From Leptasterias polaris (taxonomy: Eukaryota > Echinodermata > Asteroidea > Forcipulatida > Asteriidae): a stretch of DNA of 64,000 nucleotides. The stretch is taken from NCBI GenBank assembly GCA_037783415.1, contig JAZGTN010000037.1, forward strand, positions 6,620,501 through 6,684,500, in the 5' to 3' direction. The translations under genes and the position numbers were made by a program. The number at the start of each line of letters is the position of its first letter. The stretch's first letter is position 1. The notes beneath the pieces were generated by a model, which made no database searches, had not been told where the DNA came from, and saw nothing but the letters and a program-made list of their open reading frames with translations. Of this stretch, positions 21,691-33,251 are shown in pieces.

Positions 21691-22962
21691 TGTCACAACC
21701 AACCCGTTAGGGTTCTGGTTGCAACAAAGGAAGAAAAACACGCTGCAGAAATTAATTATCACTAAAGCCAACTACGATTATATTTACACATATAATACAA
21801 TTTATTTACACAACAAAACACTCAGGCATAACTTTACAACTTTACATGCAAGTATTTTCCAGTGGCCACCGTTTTAGATACAAAATTTACATCTCAAACT
21901 CAATAAATTCAATCCTCCAAATTGATTAAATTCGATCCTCAAATTTAAGTCAAACCAAATCTGAATTAGTGATTTGCTGATTGCAAGTTACTTTAACTCA
22001 CCAAAATATCAACGATTTCTTATGTCTCGAGTGACATTTATCTCAATTCTAAATTCTCAATTCAACATCAATACTCCATAATCCATTAAGCTTAATCAAC
22101 ATTATTCCTTCATTTGTTAACTCTTAAGAATTCAACAATATTCCTTTCAGAATTTGTTAACTCTTAAAATTTCAATTTTACAATTCGTCTGTTTGATTAA
22201 ACCCTGACCAAAACAAGAACCATACACAATTTATTGATATGTAGTCTGCACTTCCACAGTTCAATGTTCAAGAAATGCTCATGGAAATTTATCCTCGCTG
22301 AAAGGCGACAACCGTTCAGTTCTTCCCAATCATGGGTTTTCCCGTACACTTAGCTCATGTAAGCTTGTCATCAGTCGATCGCTGACTCTAGTTCATTTGA
22401 AGAAAATATCCCTTCTGTCTGGATGCTTCAAATCTGAGATTCCCATCAGCTCAGTGTGGTGGGATTTCCACTACTCAAATCAGGAGTGTCAAGTTTATAC
22501 CCGCAATCGGGTGGGACCATGATTTGCCAAGCTCAGTCCTCCTCTGTGCCTCACAGATCCCAAAGACATCTATGCCGCAGCATGCATTGGAGAACTCTGG
22601 CTACCTGTGCCTAGCTTCATATACCTCACACGCCCGAACTCAAACTGGTACTCCGCACATCCTTTTACTTTACCCACTGTATATCCCACACTACCACTTT
22701 GTTCACTAAAGCACACCAGTGACATTCCCAAGACATTCCTGAGGGACTACGCCCACAGAACAAAAGAAACAGAATCGAGCAATGCCTTTGTATTTATATT
22801 ACAAGTACTACTGCTGCTGCACAGTAGTACTTGTACACCTGCCAAAATAGTTATTAACAAAGCAGCTGCTGCACAGTAGCAAATCATGGTCCTTAAAGTT
22901 CATTGGACAAAGAAAATACAAAATAACCATTTTAATCATCTCCATTGGGTCTAGCTGTGACA
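21691..22962. mobile_element. Solo LTR, 1272 bp, with 5-bp target duplication
   Basis: The element starts TGTCACA and ends TGTGACA, perfect 7-bp inverted ends, and is flanked by GACCC on both sides (21686-21690 and 22963-22967). No gag or pol frame and no internal second LTR is visible, so it is a solo LTR left by recombination. A TATAAATACAAAGG box at about 22790-22800 and an AATAAA near 22230, both on the minus strand, suggest the minus orientation. Confidence 0.82.
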
Positions 22963-23137
22963 GACCCGTTTTCGCATATTGCTCTTGGAAATTATTTCGG
23001 TCAGTGAATTTTACGTCAGAAACTTGTTACCGGTCATGGTCGCCAAAACATGCCTCAGGAAAACCATACAGGGATGTCATCGAAAACTGCATACATGTGC
23101 ATCTCATTCATTCATGTATTTCTCATATTGTATAGTA

Positions 23138-23400
23138 GGCCCAATTTCATAGAGCTGCTTATGCAGAAAATGTTGCTTAAAATATTGGCTTTTAGCCTTT
23201 ATTCTGGTTAAGCATAAATTTGTTGTACTTATAGCTACTTTTTGTGGGACCTAGGGCCTATTTGGTGAAAACAACAGTATAAAAACACAAAAAATACCAT
23301 CTATTATGAAATATGCTAATTACATTCACGCATGCACACACACATTATTGATTGTACACTATAATTATAGGCAGACGCACAAATGCGTATGCGTCATTAC
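23138..23400. mobile_element. Truncated MITE C followed by partial MITE D
   Basis: 23138-23265 begins AGGCCCAATTTCATAGAGCT and keeps the TTATTCTGGTTAAGC and TAGCTACTTTTTGTG blocks but lacks the right inverted end. 23308-23400 contains ATGAAATATGCTAATTACAT, CACGCATGC and AGACGC words shared with 11137-11357. Confidence 0.6.
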
Positions 23401-24550
23401 AAGTTGTCACGGTAACAAAAAAATAACTGCTGAGCGAGTGAATTTGCTTGATGAAATTGTTAAAATCACCTTCCTTGAAGAGAGAGCGTTGGTCGCATAA
23501 AGTAATAATATATTTTCTGGAAAATTTGCTTCTAGGCTAATTTCAAGTGTTTGTTTATTTACTTCAAATCGTCCATGGGTTGATCACGTCTTATTGAATT
23601 AAACCCACATCATTGTAAGAAGTAGTAATGTAAAAGAGTCGATAACATTGTAGAATCTGATGTATGTTTCAAACGTTGAGAGTCAAAAAAAAACCTGACG
23701 GACACTGGACCCCAATAGTCTTCGTAGAATTGATTGTGCCTTCCACGGTGTAAAAATACAGTACCGCTTTTCTCCCCTTTAGCACGTACCCCCACGTGAC
23801 GGTGCATTTTCTCGCGAGATTTCTCTGCTCTGAGAGTCTCTGTCTATTTGCAAGACAATACCTAGCGTCTATATAAACTCCCTTTCAATTTCAGATTGAC
23901 TTCACCGGTTATTAGATTTGGCCGTGGGTTTTGTAATTGTTTTCAATGTTCTTTATCTGAATGGCGTGGCATGAACTTTGAGTTAATACAAAGGGGTGAA
24001 TGCTCTTTCATTGCTTCTCTAAAGTTACGAGGTTAGTAAAAACAGTTGGCTTTTGCAGAGTGCATTCAGACCACTCCACTAGTATTCAACATTCATCGTA
24101 CTGGGATGGCGCACCATTGTTTTGTGAAAGTCAATACGTTCATTCTCTATTGCTCAAGAAACATCACGAAAGAATAGTTCATAATTGGATTTTGGAAGAG
24201 TAAATAATTATTCATTCTACCCTCTTTTGAGACGTAGTATTGTTTTAGGGAAGATTTACGGAGCTAAGTATGTTTAAGCTAAAATCTGTAATGAACTCAT
24301 CAACAGTAAACGTATAATATAATTTTTCTATCATCCCCCCTTTTCTTATACCAAGAACCATCGGCTGAGGTTACCATTGTGGTACCTCCGTGCCTTTGAT
24401 CTCCGGAGATCCGGCCTCCGGTTAGAATCCCGTCTCAGACCGGCTATTTAACTGATTTTATACTATTTCTGTATTTATTGAAACTCTGTTCTAAAACGGT
24501 ATTCAAGATTGAGGTAGTATTTCACTGGCAACATCAAGTAAAATGCGAAC
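23401..24550. other. No gene recognised
   Basis: A TATA-like CTATATAAACTCC lies at about 23870, but no frame or donor follows it convincingly. At 24365-24460 are small palindromes (GAGGTTACCATTGTGGTACCTC, GATCTCCGGAGATC) before a GGTTAGAATCCCG word that faintly resembles a tRNA B box. Confidence 0.4.
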
Positions 24551-24720
24551 AATTATAAAATGTAATCGAACAAAAACCAAACTTATCAAATTTCCTGGAT
24601 TTGTGGTGTTTTAGGATGGTGCACAGTCTTGGGTTTTAGTCTGTCATCTATAATTGTCGCTACCTTCTCCTCACAAGCGCCGGGCATTCACAGACTAACC
24701 AGGCTTTTATCCGATGTCGT
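24551..24720. repeat. 170-bp segment duplicated without mismatch at 28035-28204
   Basis: Runs from AATTATAAAATGTAATCGAA to TTTTATCCGATGTCGT and is identical base for base to 28035-28204, in the same orientation, 3.5 kb away. Flanks differ on both sides. No coding frame. Confidence 0.92.
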
Positions 24721-25865
24721 TACGTGGAAGGTAATATCTTAATTGAATGTAAGTGTGAAGTTAACAAACCAATACCCTTACCTTTACTTCGTTCTCGATC
24801 TGCTTAAATCCGCACAAATCAAATCTCAATCAACAAAGTTATTGTTGAAGTCTGGAATGCTCGGATGTATTTCAACAGCAAGACCGAGCCTTCAATGGAC
24901 TCCAACAAGATCGTAAAGAAGTAGTGGTTTTCGTCCGAGCCTCATCACCAGTTTTGTCCCCCCGAAAACAACAACGTGTTATCGCGAGGATTACAGGCCA
25001 AGCAAGAGATACCGGACTCCGGGGAGAGGTTGGGGGTGGAGATAGCCTTCGTTTTCTTATCAATCAAGCATTGACAGAAGATATCCCATTATCGTTCATC
25101 TGAATCATTTTCGGGGATGTCGAGATTGTGTGGCAACCGAAATAAAATTTGGTTTCGCTTCATCTGGAAACGGCTCATGATAACTGTCAATAACACAATC
25201 AACAGATTGGGGGGGGGGGGGGATTGCAGAATGGAAGCCTCCTATGAATTCAACAGCACACCCACCAGAGCTGAAATGCTGGTGGCACTACCACAAAAAC
25301 GGCGATCTCATAAACTGTTTTGCAAAACGTTGATACCTTAACCACAACACCTCACGCATAGATTACCGAAATTAGAATGATTAAGGCCTACACTTAACTT
25401 CCCTTTTTTGCAATATCTCTTTTTAGGAGTTTCGAGTGTGTGTACACAAAAAGACAAATACTACCAGTCGAAATAATAATTTTTATTTCATGCCATTAAT
25501 GCAAACGTATGGACGCGATATAAGCCGCTGTTATACTGTGATTGTTAGTGATCAAGAATGGTAGCAGGTTAAGTCAACTTCATGCGTGCGATAGTTTGAA
25601 ACTTACGCGAGGCGATACTCAGCGCAAAACACATGCATAGAAGTTCAAAGCATGGTCTTAAGGCGAGCTGAGGATAAACAGTTAGATTGGTTCTCAACTT
25701 TACAGGGTTTGGGATGTTTTTAAATGAAAGGCATTTATGAGTGGGAAACAAAGTGGGTTTTAAACTATAGTTGTTTATTAAAACGAGGTGAAGCCTAGGA
25801 TTCTGGCTAATTTTACAGCGCCTTTTTCGTCGCGATAAAATGATAGGCCTCACCGTGTTTAAACA
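24721..25865. other. Mostly unassigned; one coding-like open stretch
   Basis: Between about 24857 and 25100 the plus strand has an unusually long frame without ATG (about 80 codons, with the peptide V-V-V-F-V-R-A-S-S-P and R-V-I-A-R-I-T-G-Q-A). A possible acceptor TATTTCAACAG lies at its start. I cannot assign it. The rest shows no gene; a 14-base G run is at 25209-25222. Confidence 0.35.
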
Positions 25866-25997
25866 ACTACACTGCAACAACTGGGATGTTGACATTGACA
25901 CCATGGGTGTTGTGACTGTTGTCACATAAATACCGAAGAGAGAATCAACATTAACATCATATGGTGTTAAAATAACACCAATGTAATTATTTTGGCA
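25866..25997. mobile_element. MITE family F (CACTGCAAAAACT ends), half copy
   Basis: Begins TACACTGCAACAACTGG, then has TTGACACCATGGGTGTTGTG, AGAGAATCAACATTAACATC and GGTGTTAAAATAACACCAAT. These are the landmarks of the full copy at 46832-47066. Confidence 0.7.
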
Positions 25998-26217
25998 GAA
26001 ACGGATCCGCCATGTGCATAATAGAGCCTCGACTTCATGCTTCATTTGTATTGTATTATGTATCTGTTTTGGATGAAAGTGTCATAACAAACCACATGCA
26101 CTCTGATTCCGTTTATGTACAGCTGATTGCGTAGGTTTATGAGCCATGCACTGTTGAGGGTTCCCATGGTTTATAGGTTTAGACTTAAAACTGAGTAAAG
26201 CCATCAATTTTGATTTC

Positions 26218-26338
26218 GCGGCACCAACACTCGATGTTTGTAAAAAGTGAAAATGATACATTAAAAGGTTTCCCCCACTATTTTCTCGTTTAATGACTCC
26301 ATTGACCGATTGAGCTTAACTTTTCACAGGTTTGCTAA
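26218..26338. mobile_element. MITE family A fragment
   Basis: ACTCGATGTTTG, CACTATTTTCTCG and TTTTCACAGGTTTGCT occur in the same order as in the 14196-14558 copy. Ends are lost. Confidence 0.5.
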
Positions 26339-26874
26339 AAGCGCAGACACTGGTGTTCATAAGCTCCCATACAACAAAACAGTACACAACACCGGCTCTA
26401 AGCAGAAATTGGACACCTAACCGAAGTACAGTATAGTTGTGAATGGTTCCGTCCTAATTTCTACCTCAAAACATACTAGGCAGGTTTAGTATGAAAAGGA
26501 GTTTCTTGCCCAACAATTGTTGCTACTGATGATTCAGTTTGGCAAGTATGCAGGCTAGCTGCTCTCCCATTGATTGGTTAACACTCCGGAAATTGAAATG
26601 TAATTGAATAATAAAAAAGCTTAAAAAACAAAACAATACAATTATCCCGTCAGCTTTTCCATTGAGCAATTTTACCCGAGACAATGTAATTAAGTAGAAA
26701 ACATTATACCGAATTTGCCGGTGTGCCTGCAGTATGGTTTCAGATGTAAGTATAGATGAGCCGTTCAAGCATCTTGGTCGTCTGGGGGAAATCAAAGACG
26801 TGTATTGTGTGAAATGTTCAACCATTAATTCAATTGAGTTTATGGACACTGTGAATTTACCGGAAGGGTTTTGA

Positions 26875-27190
26875 GGGATGGGGTGGGGGTGGGGGGGTGT
26901 ATGAGGGGAGGAATGCTTTGGGCGAGGAGGGTGTTTGAAGAGTTCGGGTGGGAAGGGCTCTCGAGGGTATGGGTATGGGTTGGGAGTGGGTGTAGGGGGT
27001 ATGGGTAGGGTAGGTATACATTTGGGGGAGGGTATGGGTGGGGATGGTATGGGCTGGGAGTGTATGGGTGGTGAGGGTAGGGGTATGGGATATGGGTCGG
27101 GGTGGCTGGGGTATATGTTGGTTATGGGTCAGGATATGGGTCGGGGTATGGATTGTGGGTATGTGCTTGGAGAGTGGGTAAAGGAGGGTT
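26875..27190 (+). repeat. G-rich GGGTATGGG low-complexity tract
   Basis: About 300 bases of degenerate GGGTATG, GGGTGGG and GGGTAGGG words. It has many runs of three or more G and so could form G-quadruplexes on the given strand. The Gly-rich frame at 26935-27237 is a by-product. Confidence 0.85.
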
Positions 27191-28034
27191 TAGGGCGGGA
27201 TGGGTGTGGATTTGTTAGGCTGAGTGCTTTTTTGTAAATGTTAAAACTAGCTACTTGAAAGCTAAACTTCATTCCATTTTTAAACGTTGTATGAATCATT
27301 AAACAGATTATATAAAGCAGTTGATTTTGTCATGTAAATATTTTCTGCAACTCTCTGCCCTTATTCGTCAATGTTTGTATAAATAAGTAAATTATTCACC
27401 AGGAAAACGTTTATCATGTGAATTGGCCTGGCCATTTCCGTTAAAGAAACACATTAAGCAGAACGATTCATTGACTTTTGTGCTAATAAACAAAATCTAA
27501 TAAGTTTTCCTTTATAGATGTCAGATAATCAGATTTTGTCCCCCCCACCCCCTCGGTTCGAACGGAGTTCAGACCATCTGACCATTTTTGTTATTAAAAA
27601 AATACTAATCAATGTGCGTATACTATTCGAGATGTAATCAGTTCAGCCAAATGCCTCCTGAATTTACCATTCCTTGATGAGTCGATGAACTGAATTGAAA
27701 AAATAAAGTCTCAGCGAATTGAAATCATGACTTGATTATAGTATTTCGTTAAAAGCATCTTGAACAACCCCTTGGTGGAATCGAGAACTCATTATCAAAG
27801 AAGAGTGATTGAAAACTACACATAAGAGAAAATCATGCACGGAACCTCATGAATGTAAACCCATAACTTAAAAAAAAAATGTAAACCCATAACTTTTTTT
27901 TCTGTAAACCCATAACTTTTTTTTCTGTAATTACAAATATTTGAAGGTCATGGCTTCTCTAGATTGTTGAAAAATGGTCCAATATTGTGCCTCACTTTTT
28001 TGCCCAGGTGTTGCGGAATGTGGGGGACAAAAAT
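27191..28034. other. No gene; short tandem repeat at 27858-27928
   Basis: TGTAAACCCATAACTT with A- or T-rich spacers is repeated three times (27858-27928). Otherwise unassigned AT-rich sequence. Confidence 0.6.
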
Positions 28035-28204
28035 AATTATAAAATGTAATCGAACAAAAACCAAACTTATCAAATTTCCTGGATTTGTGGTGTTTTAGGA
28101 TGGTGCACAGTCTTGGGTTTTAGTCTGTCATCTATAATTGTCGCTACCTTCTCCTCACAAGCGCCGGGCATTCACAGACTAACCAGGCTTTTATCCGATG
28201 TCGT
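28035..28204. repeat. 170-bp segment identical to 24551-24720
   Basis: This is the second copy of the perfect duplication. It is followed by AGGAAAAGAAAAG, whereas the first is followed by TACGTGGAAGG. Confidence 0.92.
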
Positions 28205-29424
28205 AGGAAAAGAAAAGACAAAAGCCTGGAGAAGTGTAAAGTGACCGGGCAGATAGGAGTTGTTGACATTCAATTTGGAACATTTTAGGCACACGAACCC
28301 CATACAGGTAGCCACATTTTACTCATAAAGCATAATGTGGCCTTTTTCATGATGGTGTTTGGCAAGAATACTCAACGTCCATGATATACTCGTCCGAGCT
28401 GAACTCAAAACTTCAACGAGTAACCAACTAAAAAACGAAAAAGATAAACAAAGTTTAGCTGTCATCAAATCGGATTTGATTTCAAAGGGATGAAAGACTT
28501 TATAAAAATATTTCTTGAGTTGTTGTGTGTGTGTGAATATTTTAGCGTTGCATGGTTGATAAGGTTGCATTATTTGTAGTGTTGTACCATGAAGCAGAGC
28601 TGTATAGTGCCCTCAGCGGCGCTTGTGTGATAAACTGCCGGTATTATATATTTTTTCCTCGTAAGATGGATCAAGTTTCAACCACCTTTCCAGTAGCGGC
28701 TCCATCTTCAGGGGATATGTCCACTTTCGCTATTGATGGTTTATGAATGCTCTTCATAAAATATGTCATGGCAGAAAAACGCTAACGGTGTCTCATAGAT
28801 CTATACTCTGCTCTATCCTCTGCTCTGTTCATGAAAGTACTTCTGCAGTTACACCATCACCATTATGTCGTCTCAACCGTGCGCCATTTTGGCCGGAAGT
28901 CCTCTTCGGGGGAAATAAATTGGCGTGACTCTGTATCAGCGAGGGAGAGGTGAACGGAAAATGATTTTTGATTATGATATTTTATTTTAATAAATGTGTT
29001 GAATTTTAAATGTAAATGGCCATGCGAACCATGCCCTTCAAAGAAGGCGAATTTGAACGATTTAAACCCCAGGTTGGCAATGAGTGACATCTTGCTATTT
29101 CTTGAAGTTGTACTTTTATGGACCGCTAAGCGAGACACACCTCTGACCACACAGCTCTGTGTTGCAGTCACTGTGTGGACATTCCTTTGTTCTATACACA
29201 AAAATCATATTCCTCAACGCTGTAAAAACACTATGTGGACGTGTGTAAGTTACATAGTGTTTCAAGTCACTACACTATGGGGACCTCTTTTGTTCTCAGG
29301 TCCACACTTCGTATGTAGCGATAAAACAGACATTCTTAGGTGAATTATAGGTTTCCAGTCCCTATACCAGATTAAGTTTTTTTTCCTCATTTGGGGATGT
29401 TTCTCCCATATTTGAAAAGTATCA
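28205..29424. other. No gene recognised
   Basis: Short frames (28319-28570, 28863-29201, 28996-29343) match no family. A small hairpin AAACACTATGT...ACATAGTGTTT lies at 29226-29261. Confidence 0.4.
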
Positions 29425-29567
29425 CCTCGCAAAAACTGATATGTTAAAATTGACACTAAATATCGATACCAAAGAGAGAATCAAATTTAACATCAAAGGG
29501 TATCTATAAAAGATTATGTGACAGCAACCATGCTGTCAATTTTAACACCCCAGTTTTTGCAGTGCAT
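29425..29567. mobile_element. MITE family F, short copy
   Basis: CTCGCAAAAACTGATATGTT with AAAATTGACAC on the left, and GTCAATTTTAACACCCCAGT and TTTTGCAGTGCA on the right, with AGAGAGAATCAAATTTAACA inside. Confidence 0.7.
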
Positions 29568-30245
29568 TTCTTCTATGTATTTTCAGGGCCCACGGTAGTA
29601 GTTGCATGTGGGTGTCATTTTCTTGCTTCATCTTAGCAGAAAAAAGAAAGAAAAAAAAAGGAAAATGAAATAAAAAAAACCAAACCCTAAAAATACTGAT
29701 GTGCTTTAGATGTTAAATACTGACGATCTTAAACTATTTATGAGGAAAAGCTGCCAGATCATCAGAAAAAGAGGCAAAGTGCTTTACAAGGTAAAATCTT
29801 GATGCGAACATAGACGAGAAGGTTGAAGAAGAATATATAAATCGGGTCACGTGAACACTGCGTGACATCCACGCGATATGCGCAGTAGGCCCACCGGTGC
29901 TCTTTAACAATCACGTGTAGAACGTGCAGTATATGATGATCAATGGTAATGATAACATTATGTTATGTAGTTGTTTTTGTTTGAAGTTTTATTTTGTTGT
30001 TTTAACCACGTCTTTATTTACCATTATCTGCGTGGTCAAACCCACGACATCGGCGTCAATATCAGCACGACTGCGCACTACCGGCGGGTTTGAAGTTCGC
30101 ACCTATAGGGCCTACTTGAAATTTCTTCAAGGCAAGCAAGACGTCATTCTGTCATTCAAAATAATTTGTCAATGTAGTTTATTTAAAATGCTGATCTATG
30201 TTGACATAATGATCATAAACAATCATCCCTTGATTGTTTTTTCAT
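29568..30245. other. No gene recognised
   Basis: A-rich stretch at 29635-29690 and an unassigned 107-codon frame at 29924-30247 with no family resemblance. Confidence 0.4.
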
Positions 30246-30267
30246 AGTCCGGAACTACGCCGTGGTT

Positions 30268-30412
30268 GCTGGCCTTTTCCAAACTTCGGCTTATAGGCTT
30301 CAGGCTCCGTTTGACGTCGAAGCACTGTGCAAAATGCACACTGCTTCAAAATTGACGACGGAGCCCGAGTCAGAGTCGGAGTCCAAGCCCAGGTTTGGCA
30401 AAGGACCCTTGT
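30268..30412. mobile_element. Hairpin element with GGAGCC arms
   Basis: Centre: GCTCCGTTTGACGTCGAAGC with ACTGTGCAAAATGCACACTG and CTTCAAAATTGACGACGGAG, a near-perfect palindrome. The outer parts GGCCTTTTCCAAACT and AGGTTTGGCAAAGGACC are also complementary. A half-like relative is near 61705-61765. Confidence 0.65.
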
Positions 30413-30789
30413 ATTAAACTTTTCAAATCCCGCGCGTATCTCGGACGATTGCATGTTGGAATAACAAACTATTAATGTTCGAATATGTACGAAATGTGCA
30501 AAACGTTCATGTTGTATTATCATCTAATTATAACGGGGACAGGAAGCACACCAGACAGGCCGTATAATTATTTATCTTACTATTTAACACATTATAAATA
30601 CTACATTGACATTTAAAAAGGCGACTTGCGTCTATTTGTCTGTTCTTAGAAACAGTTTTTTTAACTTTCATTTGTAGTGTTTATTATGTTGCTTTTTGTT
30701 GTTACCGGTAGGCCCCATGTATGCTTAATATATAGTATAAATAGAGTTATTACTATATTTTGTGTGTTATGGGCATATTCTAAAATGTC

Positions 30790-31090
30790 ACATTAAAGCT
30801 AGGGTCATCATTTGGTTTTGCTCCACGCAATGCTGATTTATAGGCAAAATTATCAAGAAAGATACAACAAAAGTCACCTGTGAAAGTTTCAGCTGAATAC
30901 AGTGATTGTTGAAAAAAAACAACGGGGAAAAAACTGTCACGGTATTTTCAAGAACGTCCCGAATCCATCCACGTCTCGCAAGGTTACAGCAGGTACCAAT
31001 CTCTGGTCGCAACATTTACAAACAGACACAAAGGAAATTTATATCGCCAAAAGTCCCTTGCGATCTTTGCAGATTCAAATTTGTCGACTT
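30790..31090. repeat. Dispersed repeat family B, copy 2
   Basis: TTATCAAGAAAGATACAACAA with AAAGTCACCTG, CACGGTATTTTCAAGAACGT, ATCCATCCACGTC and GCAAGGTTACAGCAGGTACC parallel the 5765-5980 copy in the same order. Confidence 0.55.
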
Positions 31091-31849
31091 GTTTATTATA
31101 GATTTATTGGTTTCTTGTATAAACTTCTAATCAACCGGGGTAGGTTACTTCAAACGAATCAGTTTTACAGTACTCTTTTGTACTTGTTTATGTATTTCGT
31201 CTATTTGTTTAAAAATACATAAATATTTTGTTTGTAATTTTTTGTGTATGTCCTCACCGAGGTAAAACTGTCGTGCTGGCATGATGAATAAATAATTGAA
31301 TCAAATTGAAAATTATTACAATCTTCATAACAAGATGGCTTTAAAATTAAAATTTTACACAAGTTGTTTTGGGGACCATTGGCAAAGTTTGACCTACATT
31401 TACATCGTTTCCAACCAGGTTTGGTCTTCAAAAAAACAACCACAGGCAAAATTGTTGCTCACCCTTAAAAATAAGTACATTTTTCGATCGGGAAAATCTA
31501 CATAAATACGACGGGATCTTGGTGTGTTTGTTCAAAGAAATTGCACTGTTTTCCCAGGGATTTGTGCAGTGTGTATTTTTACCGTTTGCTTACGATTTTT
31601 GGAAATTTGTTGGTTTTGATTTCAAAAGTTCTTTAAGACTCCTTTGGGAAAACATTAGATTTAGAATGAATCACTGACGTCTTGGTAGGTTTGTGTTGTT
31701 TTCCATTTAACGATGTTTATGTCGTTGTTTTTACTCGTTTCGTGTGAAGAAAACCCATCGACTAAGTTTGGTCAACATCAAATATTCTTTGATATTTTAT
31801 TTGTTTCCATGCTGCTTGATTTAGGTATCATTTGGATTTAACTTTAATG

Positions 31850-32156
31850 GAGTATATAGGTAATTACTCCAAAAAATAAATGGAAAAAAAAAGAAAGATA
31901 AAAAACACACAACTTACTTGTTAAGAGCACATAGAGAGCTGTTGGTACTATATAAAACATTGTTAGAAACACTACCCTTTGTAGAAAATAATGTAGTTTT
32001 TGAGTCACTAAAAAATGTGAATCTGAGAAATGCACGAAGCCTTTCTCAAGCATCTGAAATCACACAAAATTTTCATTATTTTCATGCATTTTGCGTTGGA
32101 TACATCAAGTGAGGATACTTGACTTTGACAATTAAACCAAACACACTGCCTTTAAC
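31850..32156. mobile_element. MITE family A, copy
   Basis: GGTAATTACTCC at the left, GAGAGCTGTTGGTACTATAT, ACAATGTAGTTTTTGAG-like and ACACACTGCCTTTAA at the right, in the same orientation as 35534-35885. The frames at 31844-32112 on both strands lie inside this element and are not genes. Confidence 0.65.
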
Positions 32157-32749
32157 TGAATTTTCAAAATAACTTATTGTATAATCAATTGAATGACTAA
32201 ATTCAAAACTTGAAGTGACACATTTTTAACTATTTGAACCGCAGTGACTGAGTCAATAAATATTGTCAACTTCCCTTTTATACTTTTGAAACCTATTACT
32301 TTCTAAATTTACAATTGTTCGGGAAGAAGAAGAAGAAGAGGAAAAAGGTTTCCCGTTTCATTGGTTTTCCTCCCACATCTGAAGCTAAACTTCCCATAAA
32401 GGGGTTGTTGACCTTTGGAACAGCTTGCAAAATGAAATTGTTTCGGCTCCGTCCAGTAGAACATTTGAAAACAAAGTTAGATAATCATTGGAAAGACATA
32501 GATTGTGAATTTATGTCTATTATATCAACGCAACCTGCATAAAGCCGGCTGTAGTCACTACACCAGCTCATTGTTTTTTCTTATGACGGGTAAACTAAGC
32601 TCTGAGCTTCTTTCTCGACATTTTTAAGTATAAGATTCCATCAAGATGAAAGGTTGTTTTCTTGTATTGGAAGTACGAAATTTGTGGCCTTTTTGCTTTT
32701 ATAAAAGGAGAGGGTTTTGTCAACGTAAAGATTCAACATGAGCCAAATG

Positions 32750-33065
32750 AAAAAAATTCAGTGCCTTGTTGTTGTGAAAACAGCAAAAATATTTCACGGT
32801 ATTTTCGAACGTCCAACCTATATCCACATTTAGCGAGGTGACGCGTGTGCGGCCCCTAAATGTAGCCCGAGCCCTAAAGTGTCGCCCAACATAAATGTAG
32901 CCCCAAACTTGTACCTAAATGTCGCCCCGACCAAGGGCCGCACAGATGCGTGTATCCCAACCGAATCTCTGGCTGCAGCATTGACAGACGGACACCACGG
33001 AAATTGGAATCTCCAAAACTGGCCCTGAGGTGAGTTTTGTAGATTCAGATTTTTCGGCATAATAT
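32750..33065. repeat. Dispersed repeat family B, copy 3, with nested GTAGCCC repeat
   Basis: ATTTCACGGTATTTTCGAAC, ATCCACATTTAGCGAGGTGA then a 105-bp interruption (32845-32950), then CCCAACCGAATCTCTGGCTG as in the other copies. The interruption repeats CTAAATGTAGCCC and CTAAATGTCGCCCC words and is bounded by GTGCGGCCC and GGGCCGCAC. Confidence 0.6.
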
Positions 33066-33251
33066 TGGATTGATTGAAGATTATGTTCGTTCAATTGAAG
33101 TTTTTTGTTCTTTCGGACGACGATTTTTACCCAGTCACTTGTTTTTCACCTATGTCCCTTTAAAAGCTCCGTAGACAAACAGAAGGTTTGTATCAAATAC
33201 TCATGTGACTCAATGCAGCGACCGATCGAGCCTAAATGTTCATGTAGGCTA

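Noticed and set aside
25569..26045. 158-codon minus-strand protein
   Set aside because: It overlaps a MITE family F fragment and resembles no protein; it is probably accidental.
26935..27237. Glycine-rich protein of 100 residues
   Set aside because: It is a translation of a G-rich low-complexity tract with no other coding sign.
29924..30247. 107-codon hydrophobic protein
   Set aside because: It has no family resemblance, no splice or promoter context, and the composition follows AT-rich background.
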